From positions 55,550 to 119,549 of the forward strand of contig CAUTZA010000003.1 of NCBI GenBank assembly GCA_963542845.1: a stretch of DNA of 64,000 nt, read 5' to 3'. Origin of the DNA: JABCPO02 sp963542845 (GTDB lineage Bacteria > Bacillota > Clostridia > TANB77 > CAG-508). This document shows positions 48,439 through 57,000 of this stretch, piece by piece. How positions within the stretch are numbered: position 1 is the first letter of the stretch; each line of letters begins with the position of its first letter. A model generated the notes under the pieces. The model searched no databases and was not told where the DNA came from. It saw only the letters and a program-made list of their open reading frames with translations. The position numbers were made by a program, and so were the translations under genes.

Positions 48439-50416
48439 CTATTCTTCAAATTCTCTTTCTTTTGCTTTTTCTCTTTCAACCTTTGTATTTATATTTGTAT
48501 CAACAAATTCAAATTCCATTGGTGTTGGTTCAATTGAAAGTATAGTTGTATCATCTCCTATTTTTAAAAGCCCTTTACCAACTGTTGCTGTTGCAAGGAA
48601 AGATGCTTCACCTTCACTCAATTTAAATGTTTCTCTTATATAGTCTATTTCTGCATTATCTTGTGCTAAAAATAGTTTTGTATCTGATGATGTTAAAACC
48701 GCTTGAACTGCTGACATTTCATAAAAATCTTGGAATCTTTGTGATACTAATGCAAGTGAAACATTTCTCTTTCTTGCACGTCTTGCCATTGTATTTAAAA
48801 AGTCTACAGCTTCTGGGAATGGTAAAAGCATCCACGCTTCATCTACTATAACTCTCTTTTTATTAGCTTTTTTCTTATCTTCACTATTCTTTTTTACATA
48901 TTTTTCCCAAACCCATGAAAGCAATATTTGTTGTGCAAGTGGTCTTGCAAATCTTTCTTCTAGTTGTGAAATATCTAAGTTTATAAATGGTACATGATCT
49001 CCTAAATCAAATGTTGATTGACCATCAAAATATGCAAGCTGCCCTCCAAATTCTCTTATATATTGTTTCATAACTTTTAGTAAGTAACTAAAATGGAAAC
49101 GATAATCATCATTTGTTGACTCTGCTGCTGTTTTTTCAAGTCTTCTGTACCAACTTCCTAAAGTTGGCATTTTCTTTTTCTTACTTCCTAAGAAATTATT
49201 TGATATACTCTTATCTGCTGTATCTTCATATAGGCTTGAAGGATTCGAATTAATTCCAAGTGCCCTATACTCTTCCGAAACCACTTCAGATATTATTTGT
49301 TTTGTTATTTCGTTTACTTCTTTACTTTTTGTACTACCTTTTGCCATTGTAAGTATTGCTTGTGTAACATCTTCTACCTTACTTTCAACATTTAGTACTC
49401 TTTTTTCTTTTTGTGTTATTTCATCAAGTATAATTTCTGTTTCCAAATCAAATATATTTATAATTGTTTTTGATGTCGGACTTATAACTATACTTATCCC
49501 ACCTAAAGATTCTGCAACAACACCATACTCACCTTCAACATCAAGTGCTAATGTTTCTATACCTTGAAGTACATATGATCTTGCTGTTATAACCTTAATT
49601 GTAACACCTTTACCAGCTCCTGACTTACCAAAAACAACCATATTATAGTTAGTAAGATCTTTACTAAAATTGTCATATATTATTGGTAAACCTGTTTGTA
49701 GATTAAATCCAAGTGGTATTCCATTGTTATGTCCTACCATAGAATTAAAGAACGGAAATACTGTTCCCATACTATTTCTATCAAAAGTATGATATGTATT
49801 AATCTTATTATCATTATATGGCATATTTGATATAAATGCTTCATCTTGAAGTGCCCATGCTGGTTTTAATGTAAGAAGTGTTTTCCCCATTACAGATGAT
49901 AACTTTTCTGTAGATGTATCTAAATCTTCCTTACTATATGAAAATAATGTTGTTATAATTGATGCAGAAAACACACTATTATACCCTGCTTCAATCTGGT
50001 CTCTTAATTGTTCAAGCTCTGCCTTCTTATTTGAAAGTGTTCTTGCACGGTTAACATCCCCTCTATCCTCTGCAACAATTATTTCTGACACTATTTCTGT
50101 GATTTCTTTATTTAAATCTGTTTGTGATTTTCCGTGGTGCTATCGGTTTTATAAATACTGATGTATTTGCATCCCCAAAAATATACATTTCTCTTAAAAG
50201 TTCTGGAAAAACAGCAGTTCTAGGAAGTGTAGATACTATCATCGTTCTTGCATATCTTGTTGTATTTGATACTATTTCTAAATGGTTAGTATATGATGCA
50301 TCAATCCCACCTGGCGAAATCAAATCTTTAAGATCTTTCACATTTTTCCTTATAACACCTTTTTCTTCAACCTTTTTTACCTTCTCTGCCTCAACTTTTT
50401 TATTGAAAAATAACAT
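48439..50416 (-). CDS. virB4: VirB4-family secretion ATPase, one +1 CGG frameshift
   Basis: Motor ATPase of type IV secretion. The piece from 50416 gives VFIKPIAP, then CGG 50132-50134 (CCA CGG A); skipping C gives PGKSQTDLNKEITEIVSE and joins the body. Walker A VVFGKSGAGKGVTIK, Walker B KKRVIVDEAWMLLPF and the SQRFQDF motif are intact. Length minus one base is divisible by three, 658 residues. It seems short at its N-terminus, and the preceding gene appears to supply the missing domain. Gene order PrgI, N-domain protein, VirB4, VirB6 is typical of Gram-positive systems. Confidence 0.92.
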
Positions 50417-50436
50417 TTCTACCTTCCTTTTCCCTT

Positions 50437-51612
50437 TTAATTTTTAAATTTACCATTTTCATCTATTTCTGTTTCATCAATTATATTTTGTGCATCCTTG
50501 TAAAGATTTTCTTCAAATGATGATTTGTATTGTTCCAAAGTAACTTTTGCTTTTTCTTTTATCTTTTCATTTTTGTTTTTTTCTAATTCTTCAATTTCTT
50601 TTTTTCTCTTCTTATCTGCTTTTGTTATACTTTGTGTTGCAAGTTCTATACCTTGAATATTAATTTCTTCTTGCAGCATTTTCTTTCTCTTATTAAGTAC
50701 ATCTTGTGACGTTGTATATAGTTTATCCGCTTCATTTTCTAGATAATTTTTTAAGTTAATATTTTCAAGTTCATCTCTATTAAACGCATTAAATAGTAGT
50801 TCTACTAATTCTTCAGAGTTTAATACTCTTGAAGATATTGATGAACTTCTAAGAGCATTAGATATATTATTACATCTTGTAAACAGTTCTGAGAATATTA
50901 TTGATTCTTTTTCTTCTTGAGTGTAATTTTCAGCTCTTTGCCCTAATTCTTCTGCAAAATATGATACTATTATAAATGTCTTTTGTTCTAACACATTTCT
51001 ATTTCTATTTAATCTCTCAGTATATACTAATGTATCTTGTGCATATTCCCAAAGTCTTCTTTTATTATTATATAAATATTCATATTTCCTGTATTTTTCA
51101 TCTTGTGATGTTGCTAAAGCTTTTTTCATTTTTTCTGCAAGATCATCTATTTCTTTTTTGAAAGTTTCTGTTCTTTCCCTATAATCTTTTATAATATCAG
51201 TGAAATTCAAACTTCTAGTTTGTACATAAAGTTGTACCGGATTTTTAAGTGTATTTAAAAATTGCAAAAATCCTTCTTCAATAGCAAGTTTTTCTCTTTC
51301 AGATCTAAGATCAAAGTTTACACCGTTACAAAGAAGTACCATAATAAATTCTTTTCTTTCTTTTCTTATTATCATTCCATTATCAACAGAATCAAACCCC
51401 AAAAAGTCATGTACTCTTTCTCTTCTTAAAACACCATGGAATCTACCAAAATCTTCTCTTTTTGCTTTATCGTTTCCATCCACAACCTCATCAATTGTTG
51501 CTTCATCATCTGTCTTTTTACTTTTAAGTAACATCCTTATAACAAATACTGCAATTTCTATAAATATTGCAAATACTAGTATAAGAATTAATAACATCAT
51601 AATCTCACTCAC
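50437..51612 (-). CDS. Membrane-anchored partner of VirB4
   Basis: 391 residues. N-terminal membrane segment (MMLLILILVFAIFIEIAVFVI), then a domain starting RRERVHDFLGFDSVDNGMI with LNTLKNPVQLYVQTRSLNF, which looks like the N-terminal region of TraC/VirB4-type proteins, followed by a helical, charged C-terminus. It ends 21 bases before virB4. I infer a stand-alone VirB4 N-terminal-like domain tethered to the membrane; the homology is by pattern. No in-frame CGG. Confidence 0.65.
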   Translation of the reverse strand: MSEIMMLLILILVFAIFIEIAVFVIRMLLKSKKTDDEATIDEVVDGNDKAKREDFGRFHGVLRRERVHDFLGFDSVDNGMIIRKERKEFIMVLLCNGVNFDLRSEREKLAIEEGFLQFLNTLKNPVQLYVQTRSLNFTDIIKDYRERTETFKKEIDDLAEKMKKALATSQDEKYRKYEYLYNNKRRLWEYAQDTLVYTERLNRNRNVLEQKTFIIVSYFAEELGQRAENYTQEEKESIIFSELFTRCNNISNALRSSSISSRVLNSEELVELLFNAFNRDELENINLKNYLENEADKLYTTSQDVLNKRKKMLQEEINIQGIELATQSITKADKKRKKEIEELEKNKNEKIKEKAKVTLEQYKSSFEENLYKDAQNIIDETEIDENGKFKN

Positions 51613-51614
51613 TA

Positions 51615-51947
51615 TTATTCCTCCTCACTGTATATCTTAAGTGATCTTCTTCCTTTGAATACATAATATCTAAATATTATATTGTATAAATATTCTCCTT
51701 GAATTTCCTTAGTAATTGGTATCCCTGGTATATACATTATTGGGAATGTCCCTATCATAAACCCTAAAAGTCCAAATATTCCAACTAATATTAGCATTCC
51801 TATTTGGAAGTTTAACATAAGCGGTATCATCCCTATAATTATTCCAACAAAAACACCTATTACTGTAGATATTAATGACCTTATAGAAAATATAACAAAT
51901 ATTCTTGTTTCATTTTGTTTTTTTCTTGGTATCTCATGTTTTCTCAC
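51615..51947 (-). CDS. PrgI family protein
   Basis: 110 residues with two close membrane segments (STVIGVFVGIIIGMIPLMLNF and MLILVGIFGLLGFMIGTFPI) and the start MRKHEIPRKKQNETRIF. This size, topology and position just before the VirB4 genes match PrgI, the small membrane partner of VirB4 in Gram-positive conjugation systems (a VirB3-like role). Confidence 0.8.
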   Translation of the reverse strand: MRKHEIPRKKQNETRIFVIFSIRSLISTVIGVFVGIIIGMIPLMLNFQIGMLILVGIFGLLGFMIGTFPIMYIPGIPITKEIQGEYLYNIIFRYYVFKGRRSLKIYSEEE

Positions 51948-51975
51948 ATCTATTCTCCTAAATCATATAATTTAT

Positions 51976-52470
51976 CTATATCTTTGCAACCATATCACCA
52001 ATTAATTGTACTATAAAGCTCCAGATTGGATATGCTGATACAAATATTAATGATGCAATTGCAAATCCTAAAAATTGTGTCTTAAGTTTTGCAATTTCTT
52101 GTCCACTTTTAGATGCTGCTATAAATTTCATCCCAAATATCATCGTTACAGCCACACATACAATCATCCCAACACTTATAATTAAATCTCCTATTGGTTT
52201 TAATTGTTCTGCAAATTTATCTCCCATTGCCTTTGCATCTATTCCACCATCTGTTTTCTTTCCCGCTTCATTAAAATTCTTAACAGAAGTTATTACATTT
52301 TGTACGCTAAAATTAGAACTTTCTGTTCCTGAACCACCCTCACTTGTTGCTGTAGTTCTACTTGAACCTGTATATGCATATACACCAATATTCATCAGTA
52401 AAACTAACATTATAATATTAATTAATATCATAAATATTCTCTTATCTCTTATAGTCTTAATCTTTTCCAT
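51976..52470 (-). CDS. VirB2/TrbC-like pilin-type protein
   Basis: 164 residues: signal segment (FMILINIIMLVLLMNIGVYA), a polar stretch, and two membrane segments in the C-terminal half (LIISVGMIVCVAVTMIFGM; FLGFAIASLIFVSAYPIW), the layout of VirB2/TrbC pilins. First gene of the leftward secretion operon, behind promoter 52504-52532. Longer than the plus-strand pilin at 52753, to which it is distantly similar (the FIAAS...LKTQFLGFAIASLIF pattern). Confidence 0.75.
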   Translation of the reverse strand: MEKIKTIRDKRIFMILINIIMLVLLMNIGVYAYTGSSRTTATSEGGSGTESSNFSVQNVITSVKNFNEAGKKTDGGIDAKAMGDKFAEQLKPIGDLIISVGMIVCVAVTMIFGMKFIAASKSGQEIAKLKTQFLGFAIASLIFVSAYPIWSFIVQLIGDMVAKI

Positions 52471-52503
52471 CTATTATTCCTCTTATTCATTATATTCCCT
52501 TCT

Positions 52504-52532
52504 ATTATATTAAACATCTATTGTTTTATCAA
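52504..52532 (-). promoter_or_regulatory. Promoter of the secretion operon
   Basis: TTGATA (52527-52532), 17-base spacer, TATAAT (52504-52509) on the minus strand. No obvious terminator follows until about 33 kb, so the operon may span almost 20 kb. Confidence 0.75.
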
Positions 52533-52640
52533 TGAAAACTATCATTTTATAACATTTCTTCCTGCTTTTTTTATTCATTTGTAACATTTCTTTTTCACTC
52601 TAACATTTTAAACATTTTTATTACAAGAAACTAACAAAAT

Positions 52641-52669
52641 TTGACAATTTTCAGTTAAGAATATATTAT
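52641..52669 (+). promoter_or_regulatory. Promoter of the plus-strand pilin gene
   Basis: TTGACA (52641-52646), 17-base spacer, TATTAT (52664-52669). Divergent from the secretion operon promoter, about 110 bases away. Confidence 0.85.
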
Positions 52670-52694
52670 ATATATGTAGTTAAGTTAGCTAAAC

Positions 52695-52710
52695 TACACA
52701 ACGTTGTGTA
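52695..52710. promoter_or_regulatory. 16-bp perfect palindrome in the pilin leader
   Basis: TACACAACGTTGTGTA, 26 bases after the -10 box and 43 before the start codon. Candidate operator or 5' stabilising hairpin. Confidence 0.5.
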
Positions 52711-52752
52711 ACTAATTTTTTAGTAACATCATAAATTTTCAAGGAGGAAAAT

Positions 52753-53103
52753 ATGAAGAAAAATATAATAAAAATGGGAATAGCATTATTCTTTGTTTTA
52801 CTTATAGTTGCAAACTTTGCTTTAGCAAGTTCAGGAATTACAATTCCACCTATTAAGCAAGTTCAAGGTGGTAAAGCAGAATCACTAGTAGGACAAATAT
52901 TAGGACTTTTACAATTTGCAGCAGTTGCTATAGCATTAGCTATGTTATTAGTAATTGGTATTAAATATATAACAGCTTCACCAGAAGGAAAAGCTGATAT
53001 CAAAGGTACAGCAATAGCTTACTTAATAGGTGCTGTTTGTATATTCTCAGCAGTTGGAATACTTAACGGTATTAAAGACATCGTTGAAAAACTTAATGCT
53101 TAA
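52753..53103 (+). CDS. VirB2/TrbC-like pilin
   Basis: 116 residues: signal peptide (ALFFVLLIVANFALASSG), then two membrane segments (LLQFAAVAIALAMLLVIGIKYI; AIAYLIGAVCIFSAVGIL) separated by a short polar loop, the classic VirB2 layout. Strong ribosome site AAGGAGGAAAAT, strong promoter and its own strand suggest high, separate expression, as expected for the major pilus subunit. Terminator at 53154-53184. Confidence 0.82.
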   Translation: MKKNIIKMGIALFFVLLIVANFALASSGITIPPIKQVQGGKAESLVGQILGLLQFAAVAIALAMLLVIGIKYITASPEGKADIKGTAIAYLIGAVCIFSAVGILNGIKDIVEKLNA

Positions 53104-53153
53104 TTTTAAAAAAACAAAATTTATAATAATAGCTAATAATAGAATTAAAGCAC

Positions 53154-53184
53154 AAAAAAGAACTTCTAAAAAGAAGTTCTTTTT
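53154..53184. terminator. Bidirectional terminator between convergent pilin genes
   Basis: AAAAAGAACTTCT / AGAAGTTCTTTTT hairpin. Confidence 0.85.
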
Positions 53185-53550
53185 CTATTCCTGCATTTTA
53201 AATTCTAATACTAAACGTATAACAATTGTTGGTGCAAGTATCAATATTGCTCCTATACTAAATCCCCAAATTGCAGATTTAAAATCACTCTTTTTATCTG
53301 CAGTTGTAGATGTTACAGCTGCTATACCCGCTGTAATTATTGCAGCAAGTAAAAACGCAACACCTATCCATTGGATATATCCCAAAATTTCGCTACCTAT
53401 CTCATTTATCTTATTATCTGTACTTCCACCTGGTTTTAACTTTGATATAATCCCATTATAGTCTGACGCATATAACTTAACTAAAATCGGAAATATAGAC
53501 AATAATAATATTGCTAAAACCAATAATATTTTTTTTACTTTTTTATTCAT
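53185..53550 (-). CDS. VirB2/TrbC-like pilin-type protein
   Basis: 121 residues from the ATG at 53550 (GGAG 6 bases upstream; an earlier in-frame ATG overlaps that site). Signal segment ILLVLAILLLSIFPILVKLYA, polar stretch with KPGGSTDN, then two membrane segments around AIITAGIAAV and FSIGAILILAPTIVIRLVL. Pilin-type layout. It follows the 53565-53963 gene by 14 bases. Confidence 0.75.
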   Translation of the reverse strand: MNKKVKKILLVLAILLLSIFPILVKLYASDYNGIISKLKPGGSTDNKINEIGSEILGYIQWIGVAFLLAAIITAGIAAVTSTTADKKSDFKSAIWGFSIGAILILAPTIVIRLVLEFKMQE

Positions 53551-53564
53551 TTGTAACTCCATTG

Positions 53565-53963
53565 TTAAACTGCATTTTTAAATTGTATTGCTATTTTTTG
53601 TATAAATGTTAATATTGTTGTTGCTCCAAATATACAAATTGCTCCAAATATATAGTTCATTGCAACATTCTTAAAATCTGGTTTTTCTTTATCTGATTTT
53701 AAGATATATCTTATCCCTATTATTACAAGCATTATAAGTCCTACTGCTATCCCTATAAGTTGTAATAATTCTAAAAGTGTTCTAGACACCCCAATAATCG
53801 TTCTTGCTGCTTTTGAACTTGTATCTATACTACCATCTAAAGTTGCAATTGTATCTACTTTTGTTGTTTGTTGTACTGTTGCAAATACGCTAGTTGAAAA
53901 TGCAATAACTTGCATTAATATTAATAATAATATCACTACTTTTTTTAAAGTTTTCTTTTCCAT
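53565..53963 (-). CDS. VirB2/TrbC-like pilin-type protein
   Basis: 132 residues: signal segment (VVILLLILMQVIAFSTSVFA), short polar part, then LLQLIGIAVGLIMLVIIGIRYI and YIFGAICIFGATTILTFI, closely matching the two membrane segments of the plus-strand pilin (FGAICIFGA versus LIGAVCIFSA). Ribosome site AGGAGAG. Likely a minor or alternative pilin, transcribed with the next gene from 53999-54027. Confidence 0.78.
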   Translation of the reverse strand: MEKKTLKKVVILLLILMQVIAFSTSVFATVQQTTKVDTIATLDGSIDTSSKAARTIIGVSRTLLELLQLIGIAVGLIMLVIIGIRYILKSDKEKPDFKNVAMNYIFGAICIFGATTILTFIQKIAIQFKNAV

Positions 53964-53998
53964 TAAAACTCTCCTAATCTTAATTATAATACGATTAT

Positions 53999-54027
53999 AT
54001 TATACTATAATATATATTTTTTTTCAA
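53999..54027 (-). promoter_or_regulatory. Promoter of the two minus-strand pilin genes
   Basis: TTGAAA (54022-54027), 17-base spacer, TATAAT (53999-54004). Confidence 0.7.
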
Positions 54028-54043
54028 ATTTTCATATTAAAAT

Positions 54044-54080
54044 AGATAGCAAATTAAAATTTCTCTTAAATTTGCTATCT
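54044..54080 (-). terminator. Terminator after the LPKTG protein gene
   Basis: GATAGCAAATTTAAG / TTAATTTGCTATC hairpin with trailing T residues on the minus strand. Confidence 0.7.
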
Positions 54081-54091
54081 TCCATTATTCT

Positions 54092-57000
54092 CTAGAATAG
54101 CTTTCTAGTTTTTCTTCTTATTCTTCTTAATTTGTTTTGATATATATACATCACTCCAAGTAATATTGCAACTGCAAATATCCCTATTACAACCTTTGTA
54201 TTACTTTCCCCTGTCTTAGGTAGGTTTTTCTCTACTTTAGGAACTGTTACATTATCTGTACTAACATTATTACCATTAATACCTGTTAATCCAATTCCTT
54301 TTCCTGGTTGTTCAACATTTGATATAGGTGTATTTTGACTATTATATATATTAACCGAATTATTATTTGGATTTCCTGTTAAAACTCTTCCATTATATAT
54401 ATATTGGTTTCCTGGTTTTCCTGCATCACCATTTCCAGGTTTTCCAGTATTTCCAGTATTTCCACTATTTGTACTTTCATGTGGTTTGTATCTTCCTGTA
54501 TTTGTTCCTCCTGTATTTCCACTATTATTTTCAGGAGCAGGCCTGTTATTATCACTTTCACTATTACTATTGTTAGTTTCTTTTCTTAACCATTTAGCTT
54601 TGTATACTATAACTCCACCATTATTAGCTTTCCAGTCTTCTTCCCATCCTACAAATTCATAACCTTCTTTTTTAGGTCTTGCACTTGTAAGGAAGAATCT
54701 TCCATTTTCAACCTCAAAAACTACTGGATAATCCCATTTTGCACCATCTAATTCAAATATTATTCTTGTTTTTCCTTTTTCTACTGTAGATTCATCGTAA
54801 TCTTCTTTTGATGGTTCACCATATTTAGGATTTAATACTTTTGTTCCTTCTGGTACATTTGGGAATACACCTTGTTGTCCATTTCCTGAATTATTACCAG
54901 AGTTATTTCCCGAATTATTATCTTCATTTTTCTTTTCATTATCTCCATTAGTTGGATGTTCTTGTTCTTTACCACTATCATCTTTTTTAACCCATTTTGC
55001 CATATATGTAGTGTCTGAATATACCGGAAGTGATGTAACAGGTGTCCATCCATCAAATGTATATCCATTTCTTGTAGGAGTTTCAATTGGTTCTTCTGGC
55101 GCTTTTCCTGCATCCATTGTTATAACCTTTTTGTACTCTCTATCTGCATCAGGTGCTACAAAAGTTATTTTAACTTTTTCAACCTCCCAATTTGCACTAA
55201 TACTTCCATTACTATTTAATACATCATTTTCTGATACTGACCATCCTTTAAACTTATGTCCTAATTTTGTTGGTACAGTTGCCCTTATTCTACTTAATGT
55301 TGCTGCATTAACAGGGTCTGAAAGTCTTGTTCCTCTTGTAACATAAACTTTTTCTCCATTTTGCATTAATGGACTCTTTCCACCATTTAAATTAACTGTA
55401 AGCTCAATTGAGTTTTCTGGTTTTTGTATGTCTTCTAATATAGCTTTTATTTCCATATCGTCTGTTACTACTGTATCTAAGCTTGGTGACCAACCTATAA
55501 GCCTTTTTCCTTCGGGAATATCTGCATTATCTAAACCTGTAGGCTTATTACCAGCCACTACTATTTCTGTTCCTATATATTTCTTATCTGGGTTTTCAAC
55601 ATAGTATCTAACTGTCTTATACTTTAGCCACTCTTCATTATTCATTAATGTTGTTAATACTAACCCATTCATAAATACTGCTGATGTTTTTGGTGCTGGT
55701 AAGAAATACACCTCTATTTTTCTACCTTGGTCATCCTTAAAATCTGTAGAATATCCTGGCATTCTTGGTATGTATTTTCCTACAACATTTTGTATATATG
55801 ATGCTACAGTAAAATCACCAAAATTATACATGTACCCAAAGTTTTCATCTATAACTTTAACCGGTGCCTTATTATTACTATATCTTCTGTCATAAGGATC
55901 TGACGTTATACGTTCATCCCCATCCTTATTAGTTCTTATATCCGCATACTCAGCTACATCTGTTATTACAGTATCTTTGTAAAATTCTTGTCCTTGAGGA
56001 TCAATATCCCATTTCATAAACCTATATTCTAAATACTTACTTATTGTAACATACAAGTAAAATGGAAATTTTGTTCCTTTAGGTATATAAAAATCAGCCT
56101 TTCCACCACCATATCTCACATATCCCATAGACATTAGTTCTACTATATCTCTCTGAGCTCTAAATGTTATTTTTACATATTTCCCTTTATTCGCTTCTAG
56201 TAATTGAGCTGCTCTCCCAGGAACACCAGAATCTTGATCCGTTCTTGGTGTTATAATTTCTGCTCCATCTGGATTATATGCATATATAACTGCTCTATGT
56301 CCTATATTACCTGGATTTGATGCTACACCTTCATATGCATATATTGATTTGTTTGGTGCTGATACATCACTTGTTCTAGTATTGTATAGATTGTTTCTCC
56401 CTGGAATAATACTTCTTCCTCCATAAGGTGCTGCATCTGTAGATACATAATCAGTCATAAATTCTAATGATGCCTCACCATAATTTTTGTTACTTCCAGA
56501 TGTTACAACCTTATCATATACTAAATTAACCTTCCCTATAAGTGGCACTCTATCTTTGTCTATACCATAACCATCTTTTTGCATAAACAATGATTCAACC
56601 CCATAGTTTGCCATATTTAACTTTTTTATCTCATCTTCAAAGTTTTTAAAGCTATTTGCTGCCACATCTGCAGTCCATTCCCTTACACCATTGTTTAAGT
56701 CAAACACTCCTGTTTCATTGCCAAATGTTGCAGATGTTACATTGTTTATATCTGATGTAGTTGTTGTATTAGGACTAAATGCTGGATTGCTAATACCAAT
56801 TAAATAGTATAGTGCACCATATTCAGTGCTTCTTGGAATGCTTGAATGTTGTACTGTATAATCTAGACCATATGGATTATTATCTCTTGTCATTCTATCT
56901 GCATTAAAAAACGCTTGATACATTTGTTCTGTCTTTAATATTGTATTATTAGGTGCAAATCTTCCGTCTGTTCCTGCCATATATTTTGATATCCAGAATC

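Noticed and set aside
1737..50134. Sequencing or assembly error as cause of the repeated frame breaks
   Set aside because: An artefact inserting C before GG would strike in all three reading frames. All 20 breaks are directly before an in-frame Gly codon, out-of-frame CGG and GG sites are unaffected, and tRNA genes with CGG are intact. It cannot be fully excluded without reads.
1737..50134. Reassignment of CGG to another amino acid (known in some Firmicutes for Trp or Gln)
   Set aside because: Reassignment keeps the frame; here the frame itself changes by +1 at each site.
32705..54027. Integrative conjugative element with defined ends
   Set aside because: No integrase, relaxase or flanking direct repeats were found by eye; tRNA-Leu at 28.3 kb shows no obvious partial copy nearby.
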